A stretch of DNA of 41,398 nucleotides, taken from contig CANQLG010000016.1 of NCBI GenBank assembly GCA_947624645.1, positions 1 to 41,398 on the forward strand, written 5' to 3'. This document shows, in pieces, positions 1 through 10,080 of this stretch (the stretch's first letter is position 1; every line of letters begins with the position of its first letter). The notes beneath the pieces were generated by a model. That model searched no databases. It was not told where the DNA came from and worked only from the letters and a program-made list of their open reading frames with translations. A program made the translations under genes and the position numbers. The DNA is from Candidatus Gastranaerophilales bacterium. GTDB lineage: Bacteria; Cyanobacteriota; Vampirovibrionia; Gastranaerophilales; Gastranaerophilaceae.

Positions 1-717
1 GCTAAAGTTTTAAAACCTGCGGTATCAGGCTTATTAATGGAAAAAGAAATCAGATGTTTATCCGAGGCTCTTGATAACCCGACAAGACCGTTTACGGCTG
101 TTGTCGGCGGTGCTAAAGTTTCATCTAAAATCGGAGTTTTGGAAAATCTGTTGGATAAAGTAGATAATATGATAATCGGCGGAGGTATGGCATATACATT
201 TGTTAAGGCTAACGGCGGTAAAATAGGCAATTCTATTTGTGAAGATGACCAATTGGATGTTGCAAGAGCAATCGAAAATAAAGCAAAAGAAAAGGGCGTT
301 AAGCTCGTTATGGCAACAGATGTTTTAGTTACAAACGATTTTTCAGGCAACGGAGAAAATAAATTCGTTAAAATTAATGAAATTCCTGACGGATTTGAAG
401 GTGTTGATGCAGGTATGAACTCAAGAAAAGCTTTTGCTGATGTATTAAAATCATCAAAAACTATATTAATGAACGGGCCCGTAGGCGCTTTTGAAAACCC
501 GAAATTTGCAGAAGGTACAAAAGCTGTACTTCAAGCAATAGTAGAAGCAACCAAAAACGGTGCAACATCCGTTATCGGCGGCGGAGATAGCGTATCTGCC
601 GCTAAAAAATTCTGTAAAGCTGAAGATTTTACCCATGTATCAACAGGCGGCGGAGCTTCTTTAGAATTTATCGAGGGTAAGATTCTCCCCGGTGTTGCTG
701 CTTTAGATGATAAATAA
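1..717 (+). CDS. pgk: Phosphoglycerate kinase, C-terminal part (5' end outside the window)
   Basis: Glycolytic enzyme of the cytoplasm that transfers phosphate between 1,3-bisphosphoglycerate and ADP. The frame is open from base 1, so 238 residues are visible and roughly the first 150 to 160 of the usual 390 to 400 lie upstream; the ATG at 37 is internal. Family motifs seen: GGAKVSSKIGVL at the domain hinge, GGGMAYTF, NGPVGAFE, the nucleotide-binding loop VIGGGDSVSA and the C-terminal VSTGGGASLEFIEG. The stop is TAA at 715-717 and a strong terminator follows within 15 bases, so pgk ends its transcription unit. Identity is very secure. Confidence 0.97.
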   Translation, partial: AKVLKPAVSGLLMEKEIRCLSEALDNPTRPFTAVVGGAKVSSKIGVLENLLDKVDNMIIGGGMAYTFVKANGGKIGNSICEDDQLDVARAIENKAKEKGVKLVMATDVLVTNDFSGNGENKFVKINEIPDGFEGVDAGMNSRKAFADVLKSSKTILMNGPVGAFENPKFAEGTKAVLQAIVEATKNGATSVIGGGDSVSAAKKFCKAEDFTHVSTGGGASLEFIEGKILPGVAALDDK

Positions 718-731
718 TCATTAAAATAGAT

Positions 732-762
732 AAAAAACCTCCTTATTAAAGGGGGTTTTTTT
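732..762 (+). terminator. Rho-independent terminator of pgk
   Basis: A-run, CCTCC, an 8-base loop TTATTAAA, GGGGG and seven T. The stem is about 10 to 11 bp including one T-G pair and the A/T flanks. It starts 15 bases after the pgk stop. Confidence 0.9.
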
Positions 763-863
763 ATGCAAAAAATAAATAATACTTTTGGTATAAAAAAAAT
801 AGCCATGTGGTTAATTTACAAAATAAAAAAAATATATCAAAATACTCTGTGGAGTGCGTGTTG

Positions 864-905
<42 letters not shown>

Positions 906-987
906 CTCTTTACCATAATTATATGTAGTAGTTATTAGTCTATATAGTTAGTTTTATTATTTTAAAAACTACTTTAAGTTTAATATT

Positions 988-1317
988 ATGGATTATCAAA
1001 AACTTATTAATAATGGTATTAAACGTTTAAGAATTAATAAAGGATTAACCCAAGAAAAATTTGCAGAAATAATAAATTTATCAGTTCAAGGGTTAAGAAA
1101 TTTAGAGCAAAATAAATATCAGCCAACAGCTGATACAATTGATAATATTTGCGAAGTTTTTGGTGTAACACCTGTATCCTTACTGCTTCCCACACCCGAA
1201 TTTGATAAAAATCAACTTTTAAATATAATTAACCTAAAACTCCAAGATGCTTCAATTGAAGAAATTTCCAAAATTAACGACATCATAGATATTATCAAGA
1301 AAAAATATAAAAATTAA
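988..1317 (+). CDS. XRE/Cro-CI family helix-turn-helix regulator
   Basis: A 109-residue DNA-binding protein. Residues 5-66 form a complete HTH_3 fold: GIKRLRINKGLTQEKFAEI is helices 1-2, VQGLRNLEQNKYQPTADT holds the recognition helix and turn, and ICEVFGVTPVSLL closes the domain. The last 40 residues are helical and may serve for dimerisation. No convincing Shine-Dalgarno precedes the ATG. It lies between a TG microsatellite and a stranded typA tail, and it reads toward the autotransporter gene, so control of the adhesin is possible but not shown. Its stop codon coincides with the start of the direct repeat that bounds the adhesin cassette. Confidence 0.88.
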   Translation: MDYQKLINNGIKRLRINKGLTQEKFAEIINLSVQGLRNLEQNKYQPTADTIDNICEVFGVTPVSLLLPTPEFDKNQLLNIINLKLQDASIEEISKINDIIDIIKKKYKN

Positions 1318-1381
1318 TTAAATCTTACTCTTGTTAAATCAGCCTTACGAATACGTATGTTTTGAAGTGCAATCTTCAAAA
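1314..1381 (-). pseudogene. Stranded 3' fragment of typA
   Basis: Read on the minus strand this segment encodes a copy of the last 20 or so codons of TypA, ending in [13 protein letters not shown] and a stop (TAA here, TAG in the intact gene). The intact gene is 5.4 kb away at 6717-8510. The match is perfect over 1315-1365 against 6718-6768; up to 1381 it has five substitutions, all transitions, then similarity stops. The rest of the gene is absent, so it is a remnant of duplication or recombination. Confidence 0.85.
1315..1365. repeat. 51-bp perfect direct repeat, left copy
   Basis: Identical to 6718-6768 in the same orientation, offset 5403 bp. It starts exactly at the XRE stop codon; the partner starts in the last codons of the autotransporter. 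Recombination between the two would remove the autotransporter and leave the XRE gene next to an intact typA. Confidence 0.93.
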
Positions 1382-1432
1382 TGCTTTAAAATTTAGGATT
1401 AAAGATTAGTTAAAAGTTCCAATTCCGTATAA

Positions 1433-1455
1433 ATACATTAATTTTTTAAATGTAT
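1433..1455. promoter_or_regulatory. Operator-like dyad upstream of the autotransporter
   Basis: Perfect 7-bp arms ATACATT and AATGTAT separated by 9 bases, about 95 bp before the autotransporter start. It could bind a dimeric regulator such as the adjacent XRE protein; that link is inference. No clear promoter hexamers could be assigned between it and the gene. Confidence 0.4.
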
Positions 1456-1539
1456 ACTTTTGTAAACTTTTTTTAAAAACGACTAAAGTAAAAAATTTAA
1501 TGGTCGATATAAAAATTATACGTTTGTGTAATTTAACAT

Positions 1540-1552
1540 GAGGATAATTATG
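1540..1552 (+). promoter_or_regulatory. Ribosome binding site that fixes the autotransporter start at 1550
   Basis: GAGG at 1540-1543 is 6 bases before the ATG at 1550. An in-frame ATG at 1538 overlaps this site and has no Shine-Dalgarno of its own. The GAGGATA pattern recurs before genes at 10720 and 25058, which supports 1550. Confidence 0.75.
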
Positions 1553-4500
1553 AATAATATAATGAAATCCCCAAAAACCTCTCGGGGGGGGGTAAAACGA
1601 CCTAATAATTTATTATTGATTGCAGTCTTTGCAGGGTGCATATCTTTTGGTATTACATCTGCTAATGCTGAAGATTCTAAGATTGAATTTCCATCAGTAC
1701 CTAAAGAATTAAATCAGGGTACTTTAGATTATCTTCATGCTAATAATGTTAAAATGCCGGGGACTGAGGAAGTATACCCCGAAAGCTTTTATACGTTGAC
1801 GGAAATTGAAGTTCCTGACACGTCAAAAATTCCCGACGGAGTAGTAACAAAGTACGAAAAACAACAGATTATAAAATATTTTGACCCCGTAACAGGGCAG
1901 GAAGTTCTCGCAGATAAATTAATACCGGGGGTTAATTATAGACAAGTACATATTTTTGAACTTGTTCCGAAATACTATAAAATGAACTACAAAAATGTTG
2001 AATACGGCAAGGGTAATAGTACAAAATATTTTAAATGGGAAAAGGATGAAAAAGAGGATTATAAACTTCAATTAACAGATGAAAATAATGCTCAAATAAC
2101 CGTGCACTATGATGCAGACAAGAATACAAGAAAAGAAATTGATACCGATACTGACGAAATAAATCAAGAATTTGTAGATTTGTCTTGTGAAGACACAACC
2201 AACGATGCTTTGGGCGGGGCTATATACAACAAATCAACAATACAAAATATAAAAGGCGATTTTATCGGGAATTATACAAAAAGTGAAACACATAATGCGC
2301 TCGGCGGAGCAATAGATAATAATTGGAGCACAATAGGTGATATTACAGGTAATTTCATAGGAAATTATACAAAAAGTGAAACATCTAGTGCGCAAGGCGG
2401 CGCAATCGCTAATATTTTTGGCACAATAGGTAATATTAAAGGTAATTTCATAGGAAATTATACATATAGTGACGGAGAACCTTACTATAACGTTGAAGGT
2501 AAAGAATATAAATATATACTCGGCGGAGCTATTATAAATACCGGTGAGTATGCTAAAACAGGCGATATAGAAGGAATTTTTGCCTATAACTATGCCCGTT
2601 CAAAATATGGTTGGGTAAAAGGCGGTGCTATATCAAACGAAAGCGGTGCAACAATACAAAATATAAAAGGCGATTTTATCGGGAATTATATATATAGTGA
2701 AGACGCTAAGTCTGAAGGCGGCGCAATAGCTAGTGTTTTTGGCACAATAGGTAATATTACGGGTAATTTCATAAAAAATCATACATACTCTAAGAATATT
2801 GAGGCGTACGGCGGAGCTGTTATGAATTACAATTCTACAATAGGCGATATAGAAGGAAATTTTAAAAATAACTATGCCTATTCAGAATCCAGTCATGCAA
2901 GCGGTGGTGCAATTAAAAATGACGCATATGATAATGGCGGCAAATATTCAATAGGCGACATAAAGGGCGATTTTATCGAAAATTATGCGAAAGCAGGTAA
3001 AAATGCAAGCGGCGGCGCTGTTTTTAACGAAAACGATGCGGAAATAGGTAATATAACAGGTGATTTTATTAAAAATTATGCTGAATCAAAAGAGGAGTCA
3101 CATGGCGGCGCTATATATAATTACAAGGGTTCTTCAATCGGTGATATAACAGGTGATTTTATAGACAACTATTCTTATACCACGGGTGATACCTCTCATG
3201 GCGGTGTAATTGATAACCGTGACAGTATAATCGGTAAAATAACAGGTGATTTTATTGGGAACTACGCAAAAAGCACTAAGAATTCATTTGGCGGTGCAAT
3301 TTACAATTATAATACAGATGAAGATTTAGACTCTGAAATCGGTGATTTAACGGGTGATTTTAAGAAGAACTATGTAGAAGCTGGTGACAACGCTATTGGC
3401 GGCGCTATTTATAACCAAGGAGCGAAAATAGGTAATATTGAAGGTGATTTTTCTTCCAATTTCGCCAAAAGTGCATCAGGTCAAGGTCAAGGCGGCGCAA
3501 TAGCCAATACGGGCAAAATAGGAAATATTCACGGTGATTTTACGGATAACACAGCCACTACATACGGCGGCGCTATCTATAATGCAGGAACTATCGGTAA
3601 TAATGATGACAGGGGAATATACAACTCTAATTTCTACGATAATAATGCCGGAGAACATGGCGGTGCAATTTATACTACTACGAATATTAATATTATTGCA
3701 GATAATTTTGACTCTTTGTTTAGAGGAAACTATGTTAATACAGGTGAAAATAAAGATTTTGAAGCAATATATGTAGATGGTGCAGATGGTACAACCTTGA
3801 CATTAAATGCAAAAAATAACGGAACTATTCAGTTTGATGACAAAATAAACGGGACTAATAATTATAGCATTAAAATGCATGGTGATGATTCATCAAGAGT
3901 TATATTTAATAATATAGTGGGCAATGCCAATGCAACATTAAATGATGTAACTCTGCAAATCGGTTTAACGGATGAAAAAAATCTTCAATCTGATGTGTTT
4001 AATACATCAAATCTTGATGTTCAATCAGGATTTGTTGATACGGCAGATGTTAAATACGGAAATTATAGCATTAAACAATTAAAATCAAGTGATGAAGCTG
4101 AATACAGCCTTGACATTGCATTTGACGGAAATAATGGTCAAAGTGATACATTTTCGGTAGGCAGCGGCTCAACAGGTACAATCCAACTTTCTAATTTGGT
4201 TATTAACACTATTAACGGATTTAAAGAAAATGCGGAAGATGAAAAAGAATATTTCATCCAAATAATTAAACAAGCAGATAGAAACGACGATATTCAACTT
4301 TCTATTGACAAAATTCATCATATTACTCAAGCGGAAAATAATATGAACAGCAGAGATATTCTTGCAAAAGAATTTGCAATAGGAACAAAAGACACAACAA
4401 ACGACAGTATTCAAATAGCAGGCTGGAGAGATTCTTTGGCTGCTTGGGCTGAGCTTGATACTGAAGATGAAAAAGTATTTACCTTAAATGGTCATGATAA

Positions 4501-6724
4501 ACAGCTTTTAACCAGAGATGCTAAACTTGTCGGTAAAAATTTTACAATAGAAGGTAAAAACGGTAACGTACTCAATTTAAATGACAAAACACTTTTAGAT
4601 AATATTTCGGATGACCAAAATGTTACACTGTCTGATTTAAGATTATTAAATGCGGATAATATTCAAAATAAAGGCAGTATGACCCTTGATTCCGTTAAGT
4701 TAGAAAACACTTCTAAAATTACAAATAATAATGCATTGACAATTCAAGGTAAAACAAACATTAACGGTACTATTACTTCTGACATTAAAGATAAAGGAGC
4801 TCTTAATTTTAACAGTGCAGACACAAATATTACAGGTAAAGTAGAAAATCAAAATATTACCGGAACCGCTGACAGCACAATAAACCTATACAACAGAAAT
4901 GAGTTTAAAAATAACTCTTTAGACCTTACCGACACTACATTAAATGTATTTGACTTAGGTTCTGATGAATTGCATTTAACTAATTTAGCGGTTAATAACT
5001 CTACCGTAAATATTGACAGCGTTAATGTAGACCTTGCAAATGTAAAAATGGGCAGAATAATTTCCGATAATTATGGAAAAGTAGCTGCACCAAGTATAAA
5101 CATAAAAGATATGAAAGTCTTAAATGATGCAAAGAGCTTGGTTACCGATGTTCTATTTACGGATAGTACAGACTTAGCACAAGGAGTATTCTCTGATGTA
5201 ACAGAAGTAGAAGGTCCGGTATTTAAATATTTGGTATCATATTCTTCTTCTGCTGCCAAAACACGTTCTATAAATAGCGATAGCATAGATGGCGGAATAT
5301 TCAGATTTACCAGAGGAGATGTTAATCCGAATGTTATGGCAGGTTCTGTTGCACAATTAGCAGGCGGATATGCATCAATGATTCAATCTTTGGAATTTGC
5401 ATTTGAACATGCAGATACATTCTCGGCATTACCTCAACGTATAAGACAGGCTAAATCAGATTCAAATAAATATGCAATAAATGAAGCTGACACTAAACTT
5501 TTAGGTTATGCAAATGAATTTAATTCAAAAGGTTTATGGTTTAAACCGTATACATCATTTGAAAGTATACCGATAAAGAACGGCTATGACGTTGATACCG
5601 TTATCTACGGAAGCTACGTAGGCGGAGACAGTGAATTAGTTCACCTTAAAAACGGTTGGGATACTGTTACAAGTGCATATATCGGCTACACAGGCTCAAG
5701 TCAGGCATATCAGGGTAACCATACATATCAAAACGGCATAGTAGGCGGTGTAACTCAAACATTCTACAAAGATAACTTCTATACTGCAATTACGGCATCT
5801 GTTGGTTCATCCATAGGTGAAACATCAACGAAATATGGTGAAGAAGATTTTTCAATGCTGATGGCAGGTGCTGCATCTAAAACGGGCTATAACTTTGAAT
5901 TTAAAGACGGCAGATTTATTATTCAGCCGACATTGTTAATGGCATATACAATGATAAATACATTTGATTATACAAACGCAGCAGGTGTAAACATAAATGC
6001 TGAACCATTACACGCATTGCAAGTTCACCCTTATATTAAATTTGTACAGAATACCGAAAGCGGCTGGCAGCCATATTTATCGGCAGGTTTTGTATATAAT
6101 GTAATGGGTTCAACTCAGATAACGGCTGATGAGTTCACTCTCCCTTCTCTTTCTATTAAACCCTATGCCGAATACGGGCTTGGTATACAAAAATTATGGA
6201 ATGATAAATACACAGGATATCTGCAAGCAATGGTACGCAACGGAGGCAGAAACGGTGTAGCATTCACGGCAGGGTTCAGAATGGCTTTAGGCGATGAAGA
6301 AAAAATTGAAAAAGTTCAAAAAGATAATAATATTAAACCTGTCAATAATGAAATTAAAACGGTTAAGACAGAACCTAACAAGGCTGAAGTTAAAAAAGCT
6401 GACAATAAAGTAAAAGCTGAAAAAGTTCAAGAAGATAATAACCTTAAACCCGTCAATAATGAAATTAAAACGGTTAAGATAGAACCTAACAAGGCTGAAG
6501 TTAAAAAAGTTGACAATAAAGTAAAAACTGAAAAAGTTCAAAAGGTTAAGAAATCAGACAACAAAGTAAAAGTTGCAAAAACTGAGAAAAAGCATCCTTT
6601 ACTTAATAAAATATCAAATTTCTTTAGCGGAAATAACTCTGATGTTCAGCCCACAGGCGAGAAAAAGATTTTTAAACAATTAACTTATTATGAAAGACAA
6701 GCTGTCATTTCAAAAGCTAATTAA
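1550..6724 (+). CDS. Giant autotransporter adhesin with GGAI repeats and a post-barrel tail
   Basis: A 1724-residue outer-membrane autotransporter (type V secretion). Order: a 5' region carrying a G9 tract; signal peptide about residues 17-40 ([10 protein letters not shown] core, cleavage after SANA); a 180-residue N-terminal region; 16 units of about 30 residues with consensus GGAIYN...[14 protein letters not shown] (roughly residues 222-710), expected to form a beta-helix passenger; a long Asn/Asp-rich stalk; an autotransporter beta-barrel at about 1327-1581 (from [10 protein letters not shown] to FRMALGD). Unlike typical autotransporters the protein does not end at the last barrel strand: about 140 Lys/Asn-rich residues follow, with a 37-residue tandem repeat. 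The 3' end overlaps the convergent typA end by 8 bp. Likely surface adhesin; the ligand is unknown. Confidence 0.9.
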   Translation: MNNIMKSPKTSRGGVKRPNNLLLIAVFAGCISFGITSANAEDSKIEFPSVPKELNQGTLDYLHANNVKMPGTEEVYPESFYTLTEIEVPDTSKIPDGVVTKYEKQQIIKYFDPVTGQEVLADKLIPGVNYRQVHIFELVPKYYKMNYKNVEYGKGNSTKYFKWEKDEKEDYKLQLTDENNAQITVHYDADKNTRKEIDTDTDEINQEFVDLSCEDTTNDALGGAIYNKSTIQNIKGDFIGNYTKSETHNALGGAIDNNWSTIGDITGNFIGNYTKSETSSAQGGAIANIFGTIGNIKGNFIGNYTYSDGEPYYNVEGKEYKYILGGAIINTGEYAKTGDIEGIFAYNYARSKYGWVKGGAISNESGATIQNIKGDFIGNYIYSEDAKSEGGAIASVFGTIGNITGNFIKNHTYSKNIEAYGGAVMNYNSTIGDIEGNFKNNYAYSESSHASGGAIKNDAYDNGGKYSIGDIKGDFIENYAKAGKNASGGAVFNENDAEIGNITGDFIKNYAESKEESHGGAIYNYKGSSIGDITGDFIDNYSYTTGDTSHGGVIDNRDSIIGKITGDFIGNYAKSTKNSFGGAIYNYNTDEDLDSEIGDLTGDFKKNYVEAGDNAIGGAIYNQGAKIGNIEGDFSSNFAKSASGQGQGGAIANTGKIGNIHGDFTDNTATTYGGAIYNAGTIGNNDDRGIYNSNFYDNNAGEHGGAIYTTTNINIIADNFDSLFRGNYVNTGENKDFEAIYVDGADGTTLTLNAKNNGTIQFDDKINGTNNYSIKMHGDDSSRVIFNNIVGNANATLNDVTLQIGLTDEKNLQSDVFNTSNLDVQSGFVDTADVKYGNYSIKQLKSSDEAEYSLDIAFDGNNGQSDTFSVGSGSTGTIQLSNLVINTINGFKENAEDEKEYFIQIIKQADRNDDIQLSIDKIHHITQAENNMNSRDILAKEFAIGTKDTTNDSIQIAGWRDSLAAWAELDTEDEKVFTLNGHDKQLLTRDAKLVGKNFTIEGKNGNVLNLNDKTLLDNISDDQNVTLSDLRLLNADNIQNKGSMTLDSVKLENTSKITNNNALTIQGKTNINGTITSDIKDKGALNFNSADTNITGKVENQNITGTADSTINLYNRNEFKNNSLDLTDTTLNVFDLGSDELHLTNLAVNNSTVNIDSVNVDLANVKMGRIISDNYGKVAAPSINIKDMKVLNDAKSLVTDVLFTDSTDLAQGVFSDVTEVEGPVFKYLVSYSSSAAKTRSINSDSIDGGIFRFTRGDVNPNVMAGSVAQLAGGYASMIQSLEFAFEHADTFSALPQRIRQAKSDSNKYAINEADTKLLGYANEFNSKGLWFKPYTSFESIPIKNGYDVDTVIYGSYVGGDSELVHLKNGWDTVTSAYIGYTGSSQAYQGNHTYQNGIVGGVTQTFYKDNFYTAITASVGSSIGETSTKYGEEDFSMLMAGAASKTGYNFEFKDGRFIIQPTLLMAYTMINTFDYTNAAGVNINAEPLHALQVHPYIKFVQNTESGWQPYLSAGFVYNVMGSTQITADEFTLPSLSIKPYAEYGLGIQKLWNDKYTGYLQAMVRNGGRNGVAFTAGFRMALGDEEKIEKVQKDNNIKPVNNEIKTVKTEPNKAEVKKADNKVKAEKVQEDNNLKPVNNEIKTVKIEPNKAEVKKVDNKVKTEKVQKVKKSDNKVKVAKTEKKHPLLNKISNFFSGNNSDVQPTGEKKIFKQLTYYERQAVISKAN
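1584..1592 (+). repeat. G9 homopolymer inside the autotransporter 5' coding region
   Basis: Nine consecutive G after TCTC, decoded here as Arg-Gly-Gly-Val at about codons 12-15, upstream of the signal peptide. With G9 the frame is open for 1724 codons. With G8 the codon after the tract becomes TAA; with G10 the frame meets TAA four codons later. This is the layout of a translational phase-variation switch, currently ON. Confidence 0.9.
2213..3673 (+). repeat. 16 degenerate GGAI coding repeats
   Basis: About 90-bp imperfect units, each opening with GGC-GGN-GC or a close variant (Gly-Gly-Ala) and containing an ATAGGTAATATTA-like core (IGNI) followed by GGTGATTTTAT (GDFI). Several units are near-identical over 30 bases or more (around 2245-2275 and 2655-2690; 2410-2465 and 2725-2775), so internal recombination could change repeat number without breaking the frame. 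Confidence 0.85.
6308..6543 (+). repeat. 111-bp tandem repeat in the autotransporter tail
   Basis: Two full units, 6308-6418 and 6419-6529, differ at only a few positions; a third unit is cut short after EKVQK. Each encodes 37 residues beginning EKVQ and containing NNEIKTVK and PNKAEVKK. Frame is preserved (37 codons), so copy number can vary without loss of the protein. Confidence 0.9.
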
Positions 6725-8510
6725 ATCTTACTCTTGTTAAATCAGCCTTACGAATACGTATGTTTTGAGGTGTGATTTCCAAAAGTTCATCATCAGAGAT
6801 ATATTCCATGCAATCTTCCAAAGACATTTTTCTGTGTGCTTGAAGTGTAACCATAACATCAGCGGTTGCACTTCTCATGTTTGTTAACTTTTTGGTTTTG
6901 CATACATTAATTTCAATATCCTGAGGGCGGTTATGCTCGCCTACTACCATACCCCTATAAACTTTGGTTTTAGGTGTTAAGAAAAATACGCCTCTATCCT
7001 CAAATTGAGCCAAAGCATAAGGGATAGCCTCGCCCTGTTCGTGAGATACAAGTGAACCGTTACGTTGTTTTGATATGTCGCCTGCATATGGTTTATAAGA
7101 ATCAAAAGTGTGATTCATAATACCTTCGCCTCTTGTCATACGTATAAATTCACCTCTAAAACCTATTAAGCCTCTTGCGGGGATTGAAAATGTAAGCATA
7201 GTTCTGCCTTTTGCATTTTGCATACGAAGCATTTCGCCTTTGCGGTTTGAAAGCTTTTCTATGCATGCTCCCGCACAGGTTTCGGGTACGTCTATTAAAA
7301 GATTTTCATAAGGCTCCATTAATTCGCCGTCTATTCGTTTGAATATAACTTCAGGCTTGGATACTTGAAACTCAAACCCCTCACGGCGCATGGTTTCAAT
7401 TAATATACTTAAATGAAGCTCGCCTCTGCCTGATACCTTAAAACTTTCCGTTGTGTCGGTATCTTCAACTCTAAGACTTACATTTTTTTCAAGTTCATCA
7501 TAAAGTCTTTTTCTAACCTGACGGCTGGTTACATATTTACCCTCTTGACCCGCAAAAGGACTGTCGTTTACGGAAAATATCATCTGCATTGTAGGTTCGT
7601 CTACTTTTATTAAAGGAAGTGCATCTGTGCAATCAACTTCCGTGATGGTTTCACCTATATGTATATCATCAAATCCCGTTATTGCAACAATATCACCTGC
7701 AAAAGCTTCTTGAGCTTCGGTTCTTCCCAGGTCTTCAAATACATATAACTTAGCTATTTTCCCACGCTCTACACTTCCGTCTGCTTTTATTAAATTTACC
7801 TGCTGTTGTGATTTTATAGTACCGTTTAATATTCTGCCTATTGCTATTCTCCCTACATAGTCATTATAATCGAGCGTTGTTGCTTGAAATTGAAGTGTTT
7901 TATTTTTATCACCCGTGGGGTGCTTTATTTTTTCAATTATGCAATCTAATAACGGTTCAAGTGTTTTGGAGTCATCCTCCATATTCTTTTTTGCAAACCC
8001 TGCTAAACCGTTTGCGTATACATAAGGAAAATCTATTAATTCTTCATTGTCGGTTAATTCCGTAAACAGGTCAAAAACTTTATCAACAGCACCGTCTGGG
8101 TCTGCACCTGTTTTATCTATTTTATTTATAACTACAATAATTTTTATACCGAGTTCAAGTGCCTTTGATAATACAAATCTCGTTTGAGGCATAGGGCCTT
8201 CTGCCGCATCGACAATTAAAAGCGCACCATCCACCATGCCTAAAACACGTTCTACTTCTCCGCCAAAATCTGCGTGCCCGGGAGTATCAACTATATTAAT
8301 TTTGTATCCTTTATACTTTACGGATACATTCTTTGAAAGTATTGTTATTCCTCTTTCACGCTCTAAATCGTTAGAATCAAGAACCCGCTCTTGTACCTGC
8401 TGGTTTTCTCTGAATACGCCTGTTTGCTTTAAAATACTGTCTACTAATGTTGTTTTACCGTGATCTACGTGCGCAATTATTGCCACGTTTCTTATTTTCG
8501 TGTTATCCAT
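6717..8510 (-). CDS. typA: Translational GTPase TypA/BipA
   Basis: A 597-residue ribosome-binding GTPase of the EF-G/LepA class, linked in other bacteria to 50S assembly and to growth under cold and stress. Visible motifs: G1 AHVDHGKT at 13-20, switch I RGIT at 53-56, G3 DTPGH at 75-79, G4 NKID at 129-132, then domain II, the EF-G-like domains and the TypA-specific C-terminal domain ending [13 protein letters not shown]. The length is normal. An AGGGA site lies about 9 bases upstream of the ATG. The gene is convergent with the autotransporter, overlapping its stop by 8 bp, and its last 17 codons are duplicated at 1314-1381. Confidence 0.96.
   Translation of the reverse strand: MDNTKIRNVAIIAHVDHGKTTLVDSILKQTGVFRENQQVQERVLDSNDLERERGITILSKNVSVKYKGYKINIVDTPGHADFGGEVERVLGMVDGALLIVDAAEGPMPQTRFVLSKALELGIKIIVVINKIDKTGADPDGAVDKVFDLFTELTDNEELIDFPYVYANGLAGFAKKNMEDDSKTLEPLLDCIIEKIKHPTGDKNKTLQFQATTLDYNDYVGRIAIGRILNGTIKSQQQVNLIKADGSVERGKIAKLYVFEDLGRTEAQEAFAGDIVAITGFDDIHIGETITEVDCTDALPLIKVDEPTMQMIFSVNDSPFAGQEGKYVTSRQVRKRLYDELEKNVSLRVEDTDTTESFKVSGRGELHLSILIETMRREGFEFQVSKPEVIFKRIDGELMEPYENLLIDVPETCAGACIEKLSNRKGEMLRMQNAKGRTMLTFSIPARGLIGFRGEFIRMTRGEGIMNHTFDSYKPYAGDISKQRNGSLVSHEQGEAIPYALAQFEDRGVFFLTPKTKVYRGMVVGEHNRPQDIEINVCKTKKLTNMRSATADVMVTLQAHRKMSLEDCMEYISDDELLEITPQNIRIRKADLTRVRFN
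6718..6768. repeat. 51-bp perfect direct repeat, right copy
   Basis: Identical to 1315-1365. This copy is the functional 3' end of typA on the minus strand and also covers the last two codons and stop of the autotransporter on the plus strand. Confidence 0.93.
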
Positions 8511-8612
8511 TATTAATGTTCCCTAAAATCGTCTTGTGTATATTTATATTCTATAATAAACATTTATATAAAACACATAAAAAATATTATTGCGTTTAAT
8601 GTATAATTTAAT

Positions 8613-8643
8613 TTGACTGACAGTTACTATCATAGGTTAAAAT
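8613..8643 (+). promoter_or_regulatory. Candidate leaderless promoter of larB
   Basis: TTGACT at 8613-8618 and TAAAAT at 8638-8643, 6 bases before the ATG at 8650, which would start the transcript at or next to the start codon. The spacer is long (19). A second possible -10, TATAAT at 8602-8607, would give a leader of about 36 bases but no good Shine-Dalgarno. Confidence 0.45.
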
Positions 8644-8649
8644 ATTTAT

Positions 8650-9333
8650 ATGAAAAATAGTGAAAAATATATTGAATTGGGTTTTGCTAAATTGGATTTG
8701 GAACGAACAAAAAGACGAGGTTATTCCGAAGCAATATTTTGCGAATGTAAAACTAATGAACAATTGTTAGAAATTTTTTCCGCTTTTAAAAAAAATAAAA
8801 CAAATGTGCTTGGTACCCGTGCAAGTGTTCAACAGTATGAGTTTTTGAAAAATAAATTGCCTGATATTCAATATAATGAAAGGGGACGTGTGTTAACACT
8901 CAGTTCTTATGAAGTTAAAAAAGTGGGTGAAATAGCTATTTGTACGGGAGGAACCGGAGATATACCCGTGGCGGAAGAAGCTGCCGCTACTGCCGAATTT
9001 TTCGGAAGCAACGTAAAACGTTATTATGATATCGGTATTTCAGGTATTCACAGATTGTTTGATAAAATAGACGAAATAAGAAAAGCCAATGTTATTATTG
9101 CAGTAGCAGGCATGGAGGGTGCTTTGGCTTCCATTATTACAGGCATGGCTGATTGTCATGTTATTGCTGTTCCCACATCCGTCGGATACGGAGCTTCTTT
9201 TAAAGGATTAAGTGCACTTTTGACTATGTTAAATTCTTGCGCTGAGGGGATGAGTGTTGTTAATATAGATAACGGATTTAATGCAGGTTATAGTGCTAAT
9301 CAAATAAACAGACAGATTGCGGGTAAAAAATAA
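8650..9333 (+). CDS. larB: LarB, nickel-pincer cofactor biosynthesis carboxylase
   Basis: In characterised systems LarB carboxylates and hydrolyses nicotinic acid adenine dinucleotide to make the pyridinium-dicarboxylate precursor of the nickel-pincer cofactor. This 227-residue protein has the family layout: a short N-terminal domain and an AIR-carboxylase (PurE)-like C-terminal domain from about residue 95 (CTGGTGDIPVAEEAA, YYDIGISGIHRL, VAGMEGALASIITGM, VPTSVGYGASFKG). It overlaps larC by one base (TAATG). No larE or larA is in the window. Confidence 0.92.
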   Translation: MKNSEKYIELGFAKLDLERTKRRGYSEAIFCECKTNEQLLEIFSAFKKNKTNVLGTRASVQQYEFLKNKLPDIQYNERGRVLTLSSYEVKKVGEIAICTGGTGDIPVAEEAAATAEFFGSNVKRYYDIGISGIHRLFDKIDEIRKANVIIAVAGMEGALASIITGMADCHVIAVPTSVGYGASFKGLSALLTMLNSCAEGMSVVNIDNGFNAGYSANQINRQIAGKK

Positions 9334-10070
9334 TGAAAATGTATTTTGAATGTAATTCGGGGATTTCAGGTGATATGTCGGTAGCTGCACTTATAGATGC
9401 GGGGGCTAACGTTCAAAAACTTGAAAATGTGCTTGAATCTCTAAAATTAGATAATGAATTTTCCTATAAGATTTCAAAAGTAACTGTGAACGCTATAAGA
9501 GCTGTGGATTTTGATGTTATACTTCCGGATTATAAAGAAAATGAACATCACCACCATCATCAACACAGAAATCTTGAAGATGTTTATAAAATTATTAACA
9601 AAGCAAAAATGACTGAAAATGCCAAAGCACTTGCCAAAAAAATATTTAAAATTACGGCTCAGGCAGAAGCTGAAGTCCACGGCATTGATATTTCGGAAAT
9701 TCATTTCCACGAAGTGGGTGCAATTGATTCTATTATAGATGTTATCAGTTTTGCAGTACTTTTTGATGATTTAAATCCCGAAGAAGTATATTTTTCACCA
9801 TTAACAGAGGGCACAGGAACCGTTGAATGTCAGCACGGAACTTTAAATGTTCCTGTTCCTGCCGTATGTGCCATTACTTCAAAATATTCCATTCCGTTAA
9901 AAATTTCAGATAATATTGGTGAAATGGTTACTCCGACAGGTGCATCGATATGTGCTGCTCTGTTTAAAAATAATAAACTTCCCGATGAAATGATTATTCA
10001 TAAAGTCGGCTACGGCGCAGGAAAACGTCATTATAAAAATCCTGTTTTAAGAGTTATTCTTTTTGACTAA
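9333..10070 (+). CDS. larC: LarC-type nickel insertion protein, short (LarC1-like) form
   Basis: LarC inserts nickel into the pincer cofactor using CTP. Evidence: opening CNSGISGDMS, a His-rich stretch (His72-76, His78), VHGIDISEIHFHEVGAIDSI, the ATP-grasp-free LarC1 core and an ending GYGAGKRHYKNPVLRVI. Full-length LarC is about 400 residues and, in some lactobacilli, is made as LarC1 plus LarC2 by ribosomal frameshifting. Here the protein stops at 245 residues, just where LarC1 ends, and the next gene is a different family, so the LarC2 part is absent at this locus. It is one base into larB and its stop lies 10 bases before the next ATG. Confidence 0.88.
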   Translation: MKMYFECNSGISGDMSVAALIDAGANVQKLENVLESLKLDNEFSYKISKVTVNAIRAVDFDVILPDYKENEHHHHHQHRNLEDVYKIINKAKMTENAKALAKKIFKITAQAEAEVHGIDISEIHFHEVGAIDSIIDVISFAVLFDDLNPEEVYFSPLTEGTGTVECQHGTLNVPVPAVCAITSKYSIPLKISDNIGEMVTPTGASICAALFKNNKLPDEMIIHKVGYGAGKRHYKNPVLRVILFD

Positions 10071-10080
10071 AGGTATATTT

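Noticed and set aside
1538-1549. Earlier ATG as start of the autotransporter
   Set aside because: It overlaps the GAGG site used by the ATG at 1550 and has no site of its own.
1635-1670. Lipobox-like FAGC in the autotransporter signal peptide
   Set aside because: The -3 residue is Phe and a standard SANA cleavage site follows; a beta-barrel autotransporter would not be lipidated there.
6287-6541. Antisense ORF opposite the autotransporter tail
   Set aside because: Shadow of the Lys-rich tandem repeat (AAA read as Phe), no ribosome site.
10063-10080. TTG start for the cysteine-cluster protein
   Set aside because: The ATG at 10081 has AAAGG at the right distance; the TTG lies inside larC.
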